NCBI GenBank assembly: GCA_963704815.1
Contig: CAVPHU010000001.1
Location: forward strand, 1,116,001-1,180,000
DNA from: DATKWD01 sp963704815
GTDB lineage: Bacteria > Actinomycetota > Acidimicrobiia > Acidimicrobiales > Salinilacustritrichaceae
DNA length: 64,000 bases
Direction of reading: 5' to 3'
Positions 42,933-53,362 of the stretch are shown piece by piece; positions within the stretch are counted from its first letter, which is position 1, and each line of letters begins with the position of its first letter. A model generated the notes under the pieces. The model had not been told where the DNA came from. It searched no databases and saw only the letters and a program-made list of their open reading frames with translations. The position numbers were made by a program, and so were the translations under genes.

Positions 42933-44879
42933 TCAGCGGTTGTCGATCGCCAGGGCCGGGAGATCGCCGGCGGGATCGAACCCGAACACCTCGCCGTAGA
43001 AGGCCAGTTCGCCATCGAGTGCCGCGCGGATGTTCTCCGCCTGGCGGAACCCGTGTTGCTCGCCCTCGAACGGAACGTAGGCCACCGGCACGCCCTTTCG
43101 CCGCACGGCGTCGACGATCATCTCGGCCTGGTTCGGAGGCACGATCTCGTCCTCGAGCCCCTGGAAGACGACCAGGGGTGACGACAGGGAGTCGACGTGA
43201 TGGATCGGTGAGCGTTCGAGATAGACGTCGCGTGCCTCGGGGTAGGGCCCGACCAACCGGTCGAGGTACCGACTCTCGAACTTGTGGGTCTCGGTTGCGA
43301 GGGCCTCCAGGTCGGCGACCCCGTAGTGACTGGCGCCTGCACCGAACACGTCGGAGAAGCAGAGTGCGGCCAGGACGGTGAAGCCGCCGGCCGATCCGCC
43401 GGTGATGCACAGGCGGTCGGGGTCGGCCCGGTGGGTGTCGGCGAGGTGGCGGGCAGCGGCGATGCAGTCCTCGACGTCGACGATGCCCCACTTCCGGTCG
43501 AGGAGCTCGCGGTAGGGACGGCCGTACCCGGTCGAGCCGCCGTAGTTGACGTCGACCACCGCGAAGCCACGGCTGGTCCAGTACTGGACACCGAGGGAGA
43601 GCTGAGGACGGGCCGCCGATGTCGGCCCACCGTGGATCTTCACCACCAGCGGGGGCAACTCGCCGTCCGGCGCGACGTGATCGGGATTGGTGGGTGGGTA
43701 GAAGAGCCCGTGCGCCGTGCGCCCCTCGGCTCCGCTGAGGAACGACACGGCCTCGGCGACCGAGAACCACTCCGGGTCGAGCCCGAGATCGCGAGGGCGG
43801 CTGAGGATCTCGACCCTGCGGTCCGATTCGGCCCCGAGGCGGACTCGGACGACGGCCGGCTCGGTGGTGAAGCTCGCGGCAAGCGCGATCACGTCGTCGC
43901 CATCGGCGGCGAGCGAGTTGATCCCGGTGAACGGCACGTCGAGACGCTCGGTCGAGCCGTCACCATGGAGCACGTGGAGCGAGTCGATGCCATCGGACTG
44001 TGCGGCGAACACGATCGACCCCGACGCGAGGAAGACGTACCTGCGCTGTCCGAAGACCCAGTGCGGTGTGCCGATCTCGGCCTGCAGGTCGGTGAGCTTG
44101 GCGACGTCATCGCCGTCTCGGGCGTGGAGGTTCCACCAGCCGTCCTCGTCCGAGCAGTAGTGCAGCCTCCCGGCGGGTGACCAGAACGCCTGCGTGATGG
44201 CGATGGCGGGGCCGCCGGCCACCCGGCGAGGCGTCCCCAGGTCGACCTGGTCGCCGGCCAGGTCGAGGGGCGCGACCATCAATTCGGTGCCGTCCCACGG
44301 CATGTTCGGATGGTTCCAGGCGAACCAGGACAGCTGCGCCCCGTCGGGCGAGACCCGGGCGCCGGCGACGAAGTCCGACCCACCCACCAGGGACTGCGGA
44401 TCGCCGCCCTCGACCGAAACGGCAACGATCTCGTTGGTCGCCTCGGACCCATCCGCCCGATGGTGTTCGTGTACGCACACGACGTGCTCGCCGACGACCA
44501 CGAGGTCCGCATACCGATCTCCCCCGGGAACCTCGGGCTCGGGGGTGATGGGCACCGGCTCGCTGCCAGGATCGAGCCGGTACAGGCGCTGGTCGGCCCA
44601 GTTGGCGAAGAAGAGGCGACCACCCTCGACGGTCCACGCGCCTCCCCCGTACTCGTGCACGCGGGTGCGAGCAGAGAAGCCGTCGGGCAGGACGTCAGCG
44701 CTCGACCCGTCGGCTCTCCGGCGGACGATCTGGACCTGCCCGCCCGCCTCGGGCCGCAGCTCGTGCCACCAGATGTCACCGCCATCGACCCGCGGCTCGC
44801 CGGCCGCGGCCGCGGCCCGGGTGATCAGTTCGCTGGTGATCGGGCTCGCCCAGGTGCCGTAGGGACGGGTGACGGGCAC
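42933..44879 (-). CDS. S9-family prolyl oligopeptidase-like peptidase
   Basis: A 648-residue cytosolic serine peptidase. An N-terminal beta-propeller (about 1-390) covers a C-terminal alpha/beta hydrolase domain: VVKIHGGPTSAARPQLS, the nucleophile elbow GGSAGGFT (Ser near 496), the acid in GLEDEIVPPNQAEM and the His in GEQHGFRQ. Propeller-gated enzymes of this family cleave short peptides or acyl-peptides. Start GTG 44879 lies 2 nt after the aminotransferase stop, so the two genes are probably cotranscribed. Confidence 0.9.
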   Translation of the reverse strand: MPVTRPYGTWASPITSELITRAAAAAGEPRVDGGDIWWHELRPEAGGQVQIVRRRADGSSADVLPDGFSARTRVHEYGGGAWTVEGGRLFFANWADQRLYRLDPGSEPVPITPEPEVPGGDRYADLVVVGEHVVCVHEHHRADGSEATNEIVAVSVEGGDPQSLVGGSDFVAGARVSPDGAQLSWFAWNHPNMPWDGTELMVAPLDLAGDQVDLGTPRRVAGGPAIAITQAFWSPAGRLHYCSDEDGWWNLHARDGDDVAKLTDLQAEIGTPHWVFGQRRYVFLASGSIVFAAQSDGIDSLHVLHGDGSTERLDVPFTGINSLAADGDDVIALAASFTTEPAVVRVRLGAESDRRVEILSRPRDLGLDPEWFSVAEAVSFLSGAEGRTAHGLFYPPTNPDHVAPDGELPPLVVKIHGGPTSAARPQLSLGVQYWTSRGFAVVDVNYGGSTGYGRPYRELLDRKWGIVDVEDCIAAARHLADTHRADPDRLCITGGSAGGFTVLAALCFSDVFGAGASHYGVADLEALATETHKFESRYLDRLVGPYPEARDVYLERSPIHHVDSLSSPLVVFQGLEDEIVPPNQAEMIVDAVRRKGVPVAYVPFEGEQHGFRQAENIRAALDGELAFYGEVFGFDPAGDLPALAIDNR

Positions 44880-44881
44880 GA

Positions 44882-46081
44882 TCAGCCTCGCTGGAGCAGG
44901 TCGGCGATGCGGGTGATGCCTTCGCCCAGGTCGTCGTCCCCGAGCGCGAACGACAACCGGGCGTAGCCAGGAGCGCTGAATGCTTCGCCCGGGACGATGG
45001 CCACCTTGGCCTCGGTGAGGATGATCTCGGCCAGTTCGATCGTCGTGGTGGCCGTCCGGCCGGCGATCTCCCGACCGAGCACGGCCCCGAGGTTCGGGAA
45101 GGCGTAGAACGCTCCCTGCGGATCGACGCAGCTGATCCCCGGAATCGCGTTGAGCATCTTCACCATGGCCTTGCCGCGACGGTCGAACGCCGCTCGCATC
45201 TCGACGACGGCGTCCAACGGACCGGACACCGCGGCCATCGCAGCCCGCTGGCTCACGTTGGCGACGTTCGAGGTCGAGTGACTCTGCAGGTTCGTCGACG
45301 CCTTCACGATGTCGAGCGGGCCGAGCATCCAGCCCACCCGCCACCCGGTCATCGCATAGGTCTTCGCGACCCCGTTGAGCACGAGGCAGTGGTCGGCCAG
45401 ATCGGGCACCAGCGCCGGCATCGAGTGGAAGTGGTTGTCCTCGTAGGTCAGGTGCTCGTAGATCTCGTCGGTGACCACCCAGATGTCGTGCTCGACGGCC
45501 CACTCGCCGATCGCCTGCACCTCCTCGCGGGGATACACCGCTCCGGTCGGGTTGCTCGGTGAGACGAAGATGAGCACCTTGGTGCGGTCGGTGCGCGCGG
45601 CCTCGAGCTGGTCGACGGTCACCCGGAACCCGGTGCCTTCGTCGGTGGGGAGCTCGACCGGGATCGCCCCGGCGAGTCGGATCGGCTCGGGGTAGGTCGT
45701 CCAGTAGGGGGCAGGCAGGAGCACCTCGTCGCCGGGATCGAGCAGCGTCAACATCGCCTCGTAGACGGCGTGCTTCCCCCCGTTGGTCACCAGAACCTGA
45801 CCCGGCTCGACCACGTATCCCGAGTCGCGTGCGGTCTTGGCCGCGATGGCCTCCTTGAGCTCGGGGAGCCCACCGGCCGGCGAGTACTTGTGGTTCTTCG
45901 GATCCCGACACGCTGCGACCGCGGCATCGACGATGTGCTCTGGGGTCGGGAAGTCGGGCTCACCCGCGCCGAAGCCGATGACCGGCTCGCCCGAGGCCTT
46001 CATGGCCTTGGCCTTGGCATCGACGGCGAGGGTGGCGGACGGAGAGATGGCGGCGACGAGCGCTGAGATTCGATCGGACAC
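44882..46081 (-). CDS. aspC: Class I/II aminotransferase (aspartate aminotransferase type)
   Basis: A 399-residue PLP enzyme of fold type I, subgroup Ib. Motifs: VIGFGAGEPDFPTPEHI, KYSPAGGLPELKEAI, the SPSNPTGAVY loop, DEIYEHLTY, and the PLP Lys in LNGVAKTYAMTGWRVGW. These features match prokaryotic aspartate aminotransferases of the Thermus/Bacillus type. It makes aspartate from oxaloacetate with glutamate. GTG 46081 has CAGGAG upstream. Diverges from serC. Confidence 0.93.
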   Translation of the reverse strand: MSDRISALVAAISPSATLAVDAKAKAMKASGEPVIGFGAGEPDFPTPEHIVDAAVAACRDPKNHKYSPAGGLPELKEAIAAKTARDSGYVVEPGQVLVTNGGKHAVYEAMLTLLDPGDEVLLPAPYWTTYPEPIRLAGAIPVELPTDEGTGFRVTVDQLEAARTDRTKVLIFVSPSNPTGAVYPREEVQAIGEWAVEHDIWVVTDEIYEHLTYEDNHFHSMPALVPDLADHCLVLNGVAKTYAMTGWRVGWMLGPLDIVKASTNLQSHSTSNVANVSQRAAMAAVSGPLDAVVEMRAAFDRRGKAMVKMLNAIPGISCVDPQGAFYAFPNLGAVLGREIAGRTATTTIELAEIILTEAKVAIVPGEAFSAPGYARLSFALGDDDLGEGITRIADLLQRG

Positions 46082-46228
46082 GGAGGCTCCTGAGCACGGG
46101 GGAGGATTCGTTGCGCATCCTCCCACGCTGCCCGGGGTCCGGCGCCAGATTTCCTGCCCGCCGCCCGACCCGATCGTGGGCACGCAATGGATTCGTCACC
46201 GCCGCCGGCGGCTGCCAAGGTTGGGTGG

Positions 46229-47344
46229 ATGAGTTCGATCACCATCCCCAACGACCTGAAGCCCGCCGACGGAAGGTTCGGTGCGGGGCCGAGCAAGATC
46301 CGCCAGGCGGCGCTCGACGCCCTGGCCGCCTCGGGTTCGGAGGTCCTCGGGACGAGTCACCGCCATGCGGCGGTCAAGTTCCTGGTCGCCGCCTTCCGCA
46401 ACGGGCTCGCCGAGCTCTTCTCCGCACCCGACGGCTACGAGATCCTGCTCAGCAACGGCGGTACCCATGCGTGCTGGGACGCCCTCACGGTCGGGTTCGT
46501 CGAGCAGCGGAGCCAGCACGTCGTCCACGGCGAGTTCTCGGGCAAGTTCGCCAAGGGTGTGCAGGCCGCCCCGTTCCTCGACGACCCCCAGGTCATCGAG
46601 AGCGAGCCGGGCACCGCATCGGTCCCCGTGGCCGACGAGTCGATCGACACCTACGCCCTCATCCACAACGAGACCTCGACCGGCGTGGCCACCGAGATCG
46701 CTCGCCCCGGCGACGGCGACGGCCTGGTCGTGGTCGATGCCACCTCGGGCGCCGGCGGGCTCCGCGTCGACCTGGCCGAGACCGACCTCTACTACTTCTC
46801 CCCACAGAAGGCGCTCGCCAGCGACGGCGGGTTGTGGATCGCCGCCGCCTCACCGGCAGCCCTCCAGCGCATCGAACAGCGAGCCGCAGCCGGCGACCGG
46901 TGGGTGCCGCCGTTTCTCGATCTGCCGACGGTCGTCGACAACTCGCGCAAGGACCAGACCTACAACACGCCGGCGTTGGCCACGCTGTTCCTGGCCAACG
47001 AACAGGTGCAGTGGATCCTCGAGAACGGTGGCTTGGAGTGGGCCGCCAACCGCTGCGACCAGTCGGCCGCCATCCTGTACGGCTGGGCCGACGCCCACGA
47101 GCGAGCGACGCCGTTCGTCACCGACCCGGCGATCCGCAGCCACGTCGTCGCCACCATCGACTTCGACGACACGGTCGACGCCGCCGCCGTGGCCGCCGCA
47201 CTCCGGGCGAACGGGATCGTCGACACCGAGCCCTACCGCAAGCTGGGCCGGAACCAGCTCCGGATCGCCCTGTTCCCGTCGATCGACCCGAGCGACGTCG
47301 AAGCACTCACCGCATGCATCGATCACGTCCTCACCGAACTCTGA
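46229..47344 (+). CDS. serC: Phosphoserine transaminase
   Basis: A 371-residue aminotransferase of the actinobacterial SerC form. It converts 3-phosphohydroxypyruvate to phosphoserine. Typical motifs: KPADGRFGAGPSKIRQ, LGTSHRHAAVK, IHNETSTGVATEI, VDATSGAGGLRVD and the PLP Lys in FSPQKALASDGGLW. ATG 46229 starts MSSITIPNDL; an in-frame ATG at 46187 lacks homology. Works with serA, 4 kb away on the other strand. Ends just before a long palindrome. Confidence 0.95.
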   Translation: MSSITIPNDLKPADGRFGAGPSKIRQAALDALAASGSEVLGTSHRHAAVKFLVAAFRNGLAELFSAPDGYEILLSNGGTHACWDALTVGFVEQRSQHVVHGEFSGKFAKGVQAAPFLDDPQVIESEPGTASVPVADESIDTYALIHNETSTGVATEIARPGDGDGLVVVDATSGAGGLRVDLAETDLYYFSPQKALASDGGLWIAAASPAALQRIEQRAAAGDRWVPPFLDLPTVVDNSRKDQTYNTPALATLFLANEQVQWILENGGLEWAANRCDQSAAILYGWADAHERATPFVTDPAIRSHVVATIDFDDTVDAAAVAAALRANGIVDTEPYRKLGRNQLRIALFPSIDPSDVEALTACIDHVLTEL

Positions 47345-47356
47345 GGCCCAACCCCG

Positions 47357-47408
47357 GCATCTGTGGTCCAGAACCGACCGTTTTCGGTCGGTTCTGGACC
47401 ACAGATGC
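47357..47408. repeat. 24-bp perfect palindrome with TTTT loop
   Basis: Arms 47357-47380 and 47385-47408 are exactly complementary around a 4-nt loop. It lies 13 nt after the serC stop and 18 nt before the next -10. It may end serC transcription, although no T run follows the stem. Confidence 0.85.
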
Positions 47409-47425
47409 ACCGGGTGGTGGCTGAG

Positions 47426-47431
47426 TAGTGT
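47426..47431 (+). promoter_or_regulatory. -10 element (TAGTGT), leaderless start
   Basis: TAGTGT ends 8 nt before ATG 47440, with no ribosome site. It favours ATG 47440 over the GTG at 47428. Confidence 0.5.
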
Positions 47432-47439
47432 CGGCGCTC

Positions 47440-49181
47440 ATGACCACTGCTGTTGAGGTGCGCGAACAGCTCACCGGTCCCGGGGGGATGTTCGAGATCA
47501 CGACCGAGGTCGTCAACGGCGTCGAGTTGCAGGTGTACGCCGAACGGATGACCTCGCTCCGGCAGGTCCCCGAGGTCGCCATGATGCGCGGCGACGACGA
47601 GCGGTACCTCGTCTACGGCGACACGAGCTACGGATTCTCCGAGTTCGTGCGCACGTCCAACTCGGTCGCGCACGCGCTCCACGACCGCCACGGCCTGGGC
47701 AAGGGCGACCGGCTCGCCGTGCTGTCCCAGAACAATCCCGAGTGGTGCCTGTCGTTCTGGGCGACGGTCACCAACGGAGCCGTGCTGGTCGGGCTCAACG
47801 GCTGGTGGAAGACCGAGGAGATCATCTACGGCCTGCAGGACTCGGGGGCCAAGGTCCTCGTGGCCGACCGCAAGCGCTTCGAACGCATCGCCGAGCGGCT
47901 CGACGAAGTGCCCGATCTCGAGACGATCTTCCTCGCCCATGACGCCGACCCGGCCGACTTCGCCGACGTCGTCGGCGAGGCCCACGCGCACAAGCTCCAT
48001 CGCTTCGACGAGCTCACCACCGATCCCACCGACGGCTTCGTCGAGGTCGAGATCGCCGAAGACGACCCCGCGGTGATCTTCTACACGTCGGGAACGACCG
48101 GCAAGCCCAAGGGCGCCATCAGCACGCACCGCAACATGGTGGCCAACCTCCAGAACACGATCTTCGGTGCGGTCGCTGCGTCGATGCTGGGCTCACAGCT
48201 GCTCGGTGACGAGTCCACCGCCACCGGGCAGACGGTTTCGCTGTTCACCTCGCCGCTCTTCCACGTGTCGGGCTGCCACTCGACGCTGGTGGTCGGCATG
48301 CTCGCCGGGCTGAAGCTGGTGATGCCGGTCGGTCGGTTCACGCCCGAGGTCGCGCTCGGGCTGATCGAGACCCACCGCGTCAACGTCTGGGCGACGGTGC
48401 CGACCATGGTCTGGCGGGTCTGCGAGCACCCCGACCGCCAGGACCACGACACGTCGTCGGTCACCTCGGTGGCGTTCGGCGGCTCGCCGTCAGCCGACGA
48501 ACTGCAGCGCAAGATCCGCGACACGTTCCCGAACATCAAGGCGACGACCAACGCCTACGGCCTCACCGAGTCGTCGTCGGTCGCCACCTCGATCACCGGT
48601 CAGGATGCCATCGACCGGCCCGACTCTGTGGGCCTTCCCGTTCCGACCGTCGAACTCAAGATCATCGACCCGACCGGCAACGACCTCGGCCCCGGGCAGA
48701 CCGGCGAGGTGTGCATCAAGGGCCCGATCATCATGGCCGGCTACTGGAACAAGCCCGAGGCCACCGCCGAGACCGTGCAGGACGGTTGGCTCCACACGGG
48801 CGACGTGGGGCACCTCGACGACGACGGCTTCCTCTTCATCACCGACCGCGCCAAGGACATGATCATCCGCGGGGCGAGAACATCTACTGCGTGGAGATCG
48901 AGAACCGGCTGGTCGAGCACCCACAGGTCGCCGACGCCGCCATCATCGGCGTGCCCCACCCCGAGCTCGGCGAGGAGGTCAAGGCCGTCGTGCAACTCGA
49001 GCCGGGCGCCGACCTGACCGAGGCCCAGATCAGGGAGTGGGTGGCCGAGAGTCTGGCGAACTTCAAGGTGCCGACCCACGTCGAGCTGCAGACCGCCAAA
49101 CTGCCACGCAACGCCAGCGGGAAGCTCCTCAAGAACGTCCTCCGTGGCGAAGGAGAAGTCAGCTTCTCCGAGACGATGTGA
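47440..49181 (+). CDS. Fatty-acyl-CoA synthetase/AMP-binding enzyme (one frameshift)
   Basis: An ANL-superfamily acyl-CoA ligase of about 580 residues. AMP loop YTSGTTGKPKGA, then PLFHVSGCHS, AYGLTESSS, TGDVGHLDDDGF and RAKDMI. The C-terminal domain continues GENIYCVEIENRLVEHP and ends with the catalytic Lys in NASGKLLKNVL. One G is missing near 48876: GGGGG would restore IRGGENIY. It activates a carboxylate, probably a fatty acid, as acyl-AMP and then acyl-CoA. A methyltransferase gene follows 4 nt after its stop. Confidence 0.93.
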
Positions 49182-49185
49182 TCTG

Positions 49186-50011
49186 GTGAACATCGCCGAC
49201 CAATCCGTCGAAGCCCTGCGAGCCGAGGTCCCGAATCGCAGCTGGTTCCACACCATCGACCTGGGCGACGGCCTCGTGACCGACGGCTACGACCGCACGA
49301 TCGACAAGACCCCGCACATGCAGTTGCCCGCCGACCTCACCGGCAAGACGGTGCTCGACATCGGCGCCTACGAGGGCGCGTTCAGCTTCGAGGCCAAGCG
49401 TCGCGGCGCCGAGCGGGTCCTGGCCACCGACAGCTTCGTGTGGGAGTGGCCCGACAATCCCTCCCGCCAGAACTTCGAGACCGCGCGCCGGATCCTCGGC
49501 CTCGAGGTCGAGGATCGGGTGATCGAGGTCGAAGCCCTGGCGCCCGACACGGTCGGTACGTTCGACGTGGTCCTGTTCCTCGGTGTGCTGTACCACGCCC
49601 CCGACCCGCTCGGGTATCTCGAGCGGGTGCGATCGGTGACCGGGGGCGTCGCCATCATCGAGACGGTCGTCGACATGCTGCACGTCGATGTTCCCGCGAG
49701 CGCCTACTACGCCGCCGACTCGCTCAACGGCGATTCGAGCAACTTCTTCGGACCCAACGTCGCGGCGATGAAGGGCATGCTCCTCGATGTCGGCTTCGCC
49801 CGGGTCGAGGCGTTCGATCCCTGGACGACGAATCGCTGGTACTCCGCCAACGTGGTCGCCCCGCCCACCGGGCTGGTCGGCCGGGCTCGGCGGGTCGCGT
49901 CCAGCCGGCTTCGACTGGCTCAGCCACCACGTGTCCGATCGGTCGACCCCGCCGCCGTTTCCCCGCAGCGGCCGCATGACGTTTCGGGCCCACGTCGAGC
50001 CCGACGACTGA
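49186..50011 (+). CDS. CmoB/DUF1698-like methyltransferase (one frameshift)
   Basis: A methyltransferase of about 275 residues. The SAM loop is TVLDIGAYEGAFSFEAKRRG, then VLATDSFVWEW and FDVVLFLGVLYHAPDPLGYLERV, which resembles the tRNA-uridine carboxymethyl-transferase CmoB and related DUF1698 enzymes. The context is not a tRNA operon, so the substrate stays open. One extra base near 49895 shifts the last 40 codons; the natural end reads MTFRAHVEPDD. GTG 49186 follows the ligase stop closely. Confidence 0.82.
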
Positions 50012-50062
50012 ACCCGCAGCGGCCTCACTCGGCCGTGAGCTCCGTCACCTCCCGCCGGCACG

Positions 50063-50068
50063 TACAAT
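50063..50068 (+). promoter_or_regulatory. -10 element (TACAAT), leaderless start
   Basis: TACAAT ends 9 nt before GTG 50078. It is the best -10 match in the window and fixes the start of the large regulator gene. Confidence 0.6.
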
Positions 50069-50077
50069 TCCCCGCTG

Positions 50078-53000
50078 GTGAGCAGCGGCGGCGGGGAGGT
50101 CGGAACCAAGACAGTTCTGTTCACCGACGTCGTGGGCTCGACGGCGCTGCGAGCCGATCTCGGCGACACCGCCGCCGACTCGCTCGACGCCGACCTCCTC
50201 CGTCTGCACGAGAACGCCATCGAAGGCAACGGCGGGATGATCGTGAAGACCCTCGGCGACGGGGTGATGGCCACCTTCGACGGCGCCGAGCGGGCCATCT
50301 CCGCCGCCATCGAGGTCCAGGCGAGGGTGCGCGACCGGAACCGCCGCGCCGACCCGACGATCGGCCTGCGAGTCGGGGTCTCGACCGGCGACGTCACCTC
50401 CACCCCCGACGGCGACCGACTCGGCACCCCGGTGATCGAGGCAGCCCGGCTCTGCGACGCCGGCCAGGCGGGCCAGATCCTGATCGCCGAGGTCGTGCGG
50501 CTGCTCGCCGGAAGCCGGGGTGACCACGACCTCATCGAGCTCGGACCACGCGACTACAAGGGTCTGGTCGGCCCGCTCACCACGTGGGAGGTCCGATGGG
50601 ACGATGCCGTCGCTCCCGACGTCGCGCTGCCGTCGGGGCTGAGCTACGCCGAGGACTTCGGGTTCGTCGGCCGCGAGCGCGAACGCGCTCGCCTCGACGC
50701 CGCATGGTCGCGGGCCCTCGGTGGCCAGATGACCGTCGCACTCATCGCCGGCGAACCCGGTGCCGGCAAGACCCGGCTCACCTCGGAGTTCGCATCCGAT
50801 GCGATCGACTCGGGCGCCCTGCTGCTGTTCGGGAGCTGCGAGGACGGGCTCGGGGTTCCCCACCAGCCCTTCGTCGAGAGCATCCGCCATCTCCTCGCCA
50901 CCCTCGCCCGGCCTCGCCTCGGCGCTCAGGCCGGCGAGTTGGTCCGCCTGGTCCCCGAGATCGCCGACCGGTTCCCGGGGCTGCCCGATCCGCTGCAGTC
51001 GGATCCCGAGACCGAGCGCTACCAACTGTTCAACGCCTACGTCGAGCTGTTGGCCGACGTGGCGACCGACGCCCCCGTCGTCCTGGTGCTCGACGACATC
51101 CACTGGGCCACCCGTCCCACGCTGCAGCTCCTTCGCCACGTGGTCAGATCGAAGCTCAACGCACCGGTCCTCATCGTCGCCACATACCGCGACACCGACA
51201 TCGACGACGAACACCCGTTGGCCGAGGCGCTGGCCGATCTCCATCGATCCGACTCCGTCGAGCGAATCGATCTCGCCGGCCTCGACGTCGCGACCGTGCG
51301 CAGCTACCTCGACGGCATGGCCGGCTACGACGTGGCCGACGACCGGGCCGACGCCCTGGCCGAACGGCTCCACGCCGAGACCGACGGCAACCCCTTCTTC
51401 GTCCGCGAAGTCATCCTCCATCTGTTCGAGGCCGGGCACCTCTACGTCGAGGACGGCCGTTGGGAGGCGGCCGACACCTTCCTCGACGCCGTCCCCGCCG
51501 GTGCACGAGACGTGATCGGTCAACGCCTCGCACGCCTCGGCACCCAGGCACGAACGTTGCTCGGCCTCGCGTCGGTGATCGGGCACGAGTTCTCACTCCA
51601 GGTGCTCAGCGAGATCGGCGGAGTCCAGGAGCAGGAGATCTTCGATGCCCTCGAACGGGCGGCTGCGGCTCGCCTCGTCGAGGAGGTCGCCCTCGACCAG
51701 TACCGGTTCACCCACGCTCTTGTCCGGTCGGCGCTCCTCGACGACCTCAGCGTCAGCCGTCGGGCCCGCCTGCACCGCCAGGTGGCCGAGGCGATCGAGG
51801 TGACCAGTTCCTCGACGGCCGACGTGGTCGAACACCTGGCCGAGCACTGGGTGGCCGCCGGAACCGCAGGCGACCGGCGCAAGGCGATCGAGTTCACCCG
51901 GGCGGCGGCAGGGAGAGCCAGTTCGCAGCTCGCCTACGATCAGGCCGCGTCGCTGCTCGCGAGCGCACTCGACCTGGCGGGCGAGATCGCCACCCCGGAC
52001 CACGAGATGGCGGGACTCCTCACCGACCTCGGCGGAGCGCAACACCGCGCCGGCGATCCGGATTCTCGGGAGACGCTCCTCAGGGCCGGCCGCTTGGCCG
52101 ACCGGATCGGTGCCACCGACCTGCTGGTCACCTCGGTGCTCGAGAACGCACGTACCGCGGCCGTGCTCGACGTCGACGAGGACCGGGTCGACCTGCTCGA
52201 GCGGGCCCTCGAACGGCTCGGGCCGGTGCCGTCGCCCGAGCGGGCCCGCATCCTGGCCAACCTCGGCTTCGAGCTGTCGTTCACCCGTGACCGGGCACGC
52301 GTGCTGTCGATCAGCGACGACGCCCTCGACATGGCCCGGGAGGTCGGAACCCTGGCCGACCTCGCGTTCGTCCTGTCGATGCGGGTGTCGGCGTATCGGA
52401 GCCCGGACACCCTGGCCGAGCGGCTCGAGGTGTGCACCGAGATCGAAGCCGTGAGCGCCGAACTCGACGATCCCTCGATGCAGTTCCTGGCCGCGTTCCG
52501 GCGAGCCGAGGTCCTGATGAGCGCCGGCGACATCGCCGGATTCAGGGACGTCGTCGAGACCATGGTCTCGCTCTCCGACCGGCTCGGGCAGCCGATGATG
52601 GCGTGGAACACCGCTCGACGCCGTGCCGAACTGGCCTTGCTCGACGGCGACACCGCGAACGCCGAACAGCTGGCGCTCGAGGCTCGCAAGATCGGGCTCG
52701 ACCTCAGGCTCCCGACCGCCGAGCCCATCTACGTGATGTTCGTGGCCAAGGTCTTCAACGTGGTCGGCCGGCCCGAGCGCTCGGTCGAGCTCATGGCGCC
52801 GTGGCCCGACCGGATCCACCTGATCGGATTCCGCTACAGCTACGCGTTGGCGCTCCTGCTCGCGGGCGAACGCGACGAGGCCCGACGACAATGGGACCTG
52901 GGCGCAGCGAACGACTTCGAGGACGTCGACCGCGACCTCTCCTGGATCGAAACCATGGCCCTGGCGGCCGAGGTCGCGTGCGATCTGGGCGACGAACGTC

Positions 53001-53362
53001 GAGCGCGACTGCTCTTCACCGCGCTCGAACCCCACCGACACCACCTCGTCACCTCGGGCGTCGGTGCGCTGTGTTCGAGCGACCATGCCATCGGCGTCGC
53101 GGCGCTCGGGGCCGGCGACCTCGGCGAAGCCGTCCGCTGGCTCCGGAGCTCCATCGACCACGGCCGGTCGGTCGAGGCACCCCTGCTCGTGGCCGGCTCG
53201 CAGGTCCGGTTGGCCGAGGCCCTTCTGCGAAGCGACCGGCCGGGCGAGCCGCCCGAGGCCGCAGCGCTGCTGGCCGAGGCGACCGAAACGGCAACCCGGC
53301 ACGGTGCGGGCGGCATCCTCGACGCCGTTCGCCGGGTGCAGGACCCAGGAGAACCCACATGA
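50078..53362 (+). CDS. Class III cyclase - AAA/NACHT-like ATPase - TPR regulator
   Basis: A 1094-residue signalling protein. Residues about 8-170 form a class III nucleotidyl cyclase domain with both metal Asp kept (VLFTDVVGST and KTLGDGVMATF). The transition-state Asn position reads Glu in PVIEAARLC, so activity is uncertain. An AAA_16-type ATPase follows (Walker A GEPGAGKTRL near 230, Walker B VLVLDDIHWA near 340). The C-terminal half is helical TPR-like repeats. Such proteins occur widely in mycobacteria and relatives (LuxR-like without the DNA-binding end). GTG 50078 is leaderless. Its stop overlaps the MpaB gene. Confidence 0.9.
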   Translation: MSSGGGEVGTKTVLFTDVVGSTALRADLGDTAADSLDADLLRLHENAIEGNGGMIVKTLGDGVMATFDGAERAISAAIEVQARVRDRNRRADPTIGLRVGVSTGDVTSTPDGDRLGTPVIEAARLCDAGQAGQILIAEVVRLLAGSRGDHDLIELGPRDYKGLVGPLTTWEVRWDDAVAPDVALPSGLSYAEDFGFVGRERERARLDAAWSRALGGQMTVALIAGEPGAGKTRLTSEFASDAIDSGALLLFGSCEDGLGVPHQPFVESIRHLLATLARPRLGAQAGELVRLVPEIADRFPGLPDPLQSDPETERYQLFNAYVELLADVATDAPVVLVLDDIHWATRPTLQLLRHVVRSKLNAPVLIVATYRDTDIDDEHPLAEALADLHRSDSVERIDLAGLDVATVRSYLDGMAGYDVADDRADALAERLHAETDGNPFFVREVILHLFEAGHLYVEDGRWEAADTFLDAVPAGARDVIGQRLARLGTQARTLLGLASVIGHEFSLQVLSEIGGVQEQEIFDALERAAAARLVEEVALDQYRFTHALVRSALLDDLSVSRRARLHRQVAEAIEVTSSSTADVVEHLAEHWVAAGTAGDRRKAIEFTRAAAGRASSQLAYDQAASLLASALDLAGEIATPDHEMAGLLTDLGGAQHRAGDPDSRETLLRAGRLADRIGATDLLVTSVLENARTAAVLDVDEDRVDLLERALERLGPVPSPERARILANLGFELSFTRDRARVLSISDDALDMAREVGTLADLAFVLSMRVSAYRSPDTLAERLEVCTEIEAVSAELDDPSMQFLAAFRRAEVLMSAGDIAGFRDVVETMVSLSDRLGQPMMAWNTARRRAELALLDGDTANAEQLALEARKIGLDLRLPTAEPIYVMFVAKVFNVVGRPERSVELMAPWPDRIHLIGFRYSYALALLLAGERDEARRQWDLGAANDFEDVDRDLSWIETMALAAEVACDLGDERRARLLFTALEPHRHHLVTSGVGALCSSDHAIGVAALGAGDLGEAVRWLRSSIDHGRSVEAPLLVAGSQVRLAEALLRSDRPGEPPEAAALLAEATETATRHGAGGILDAVRRVQDPGEPT

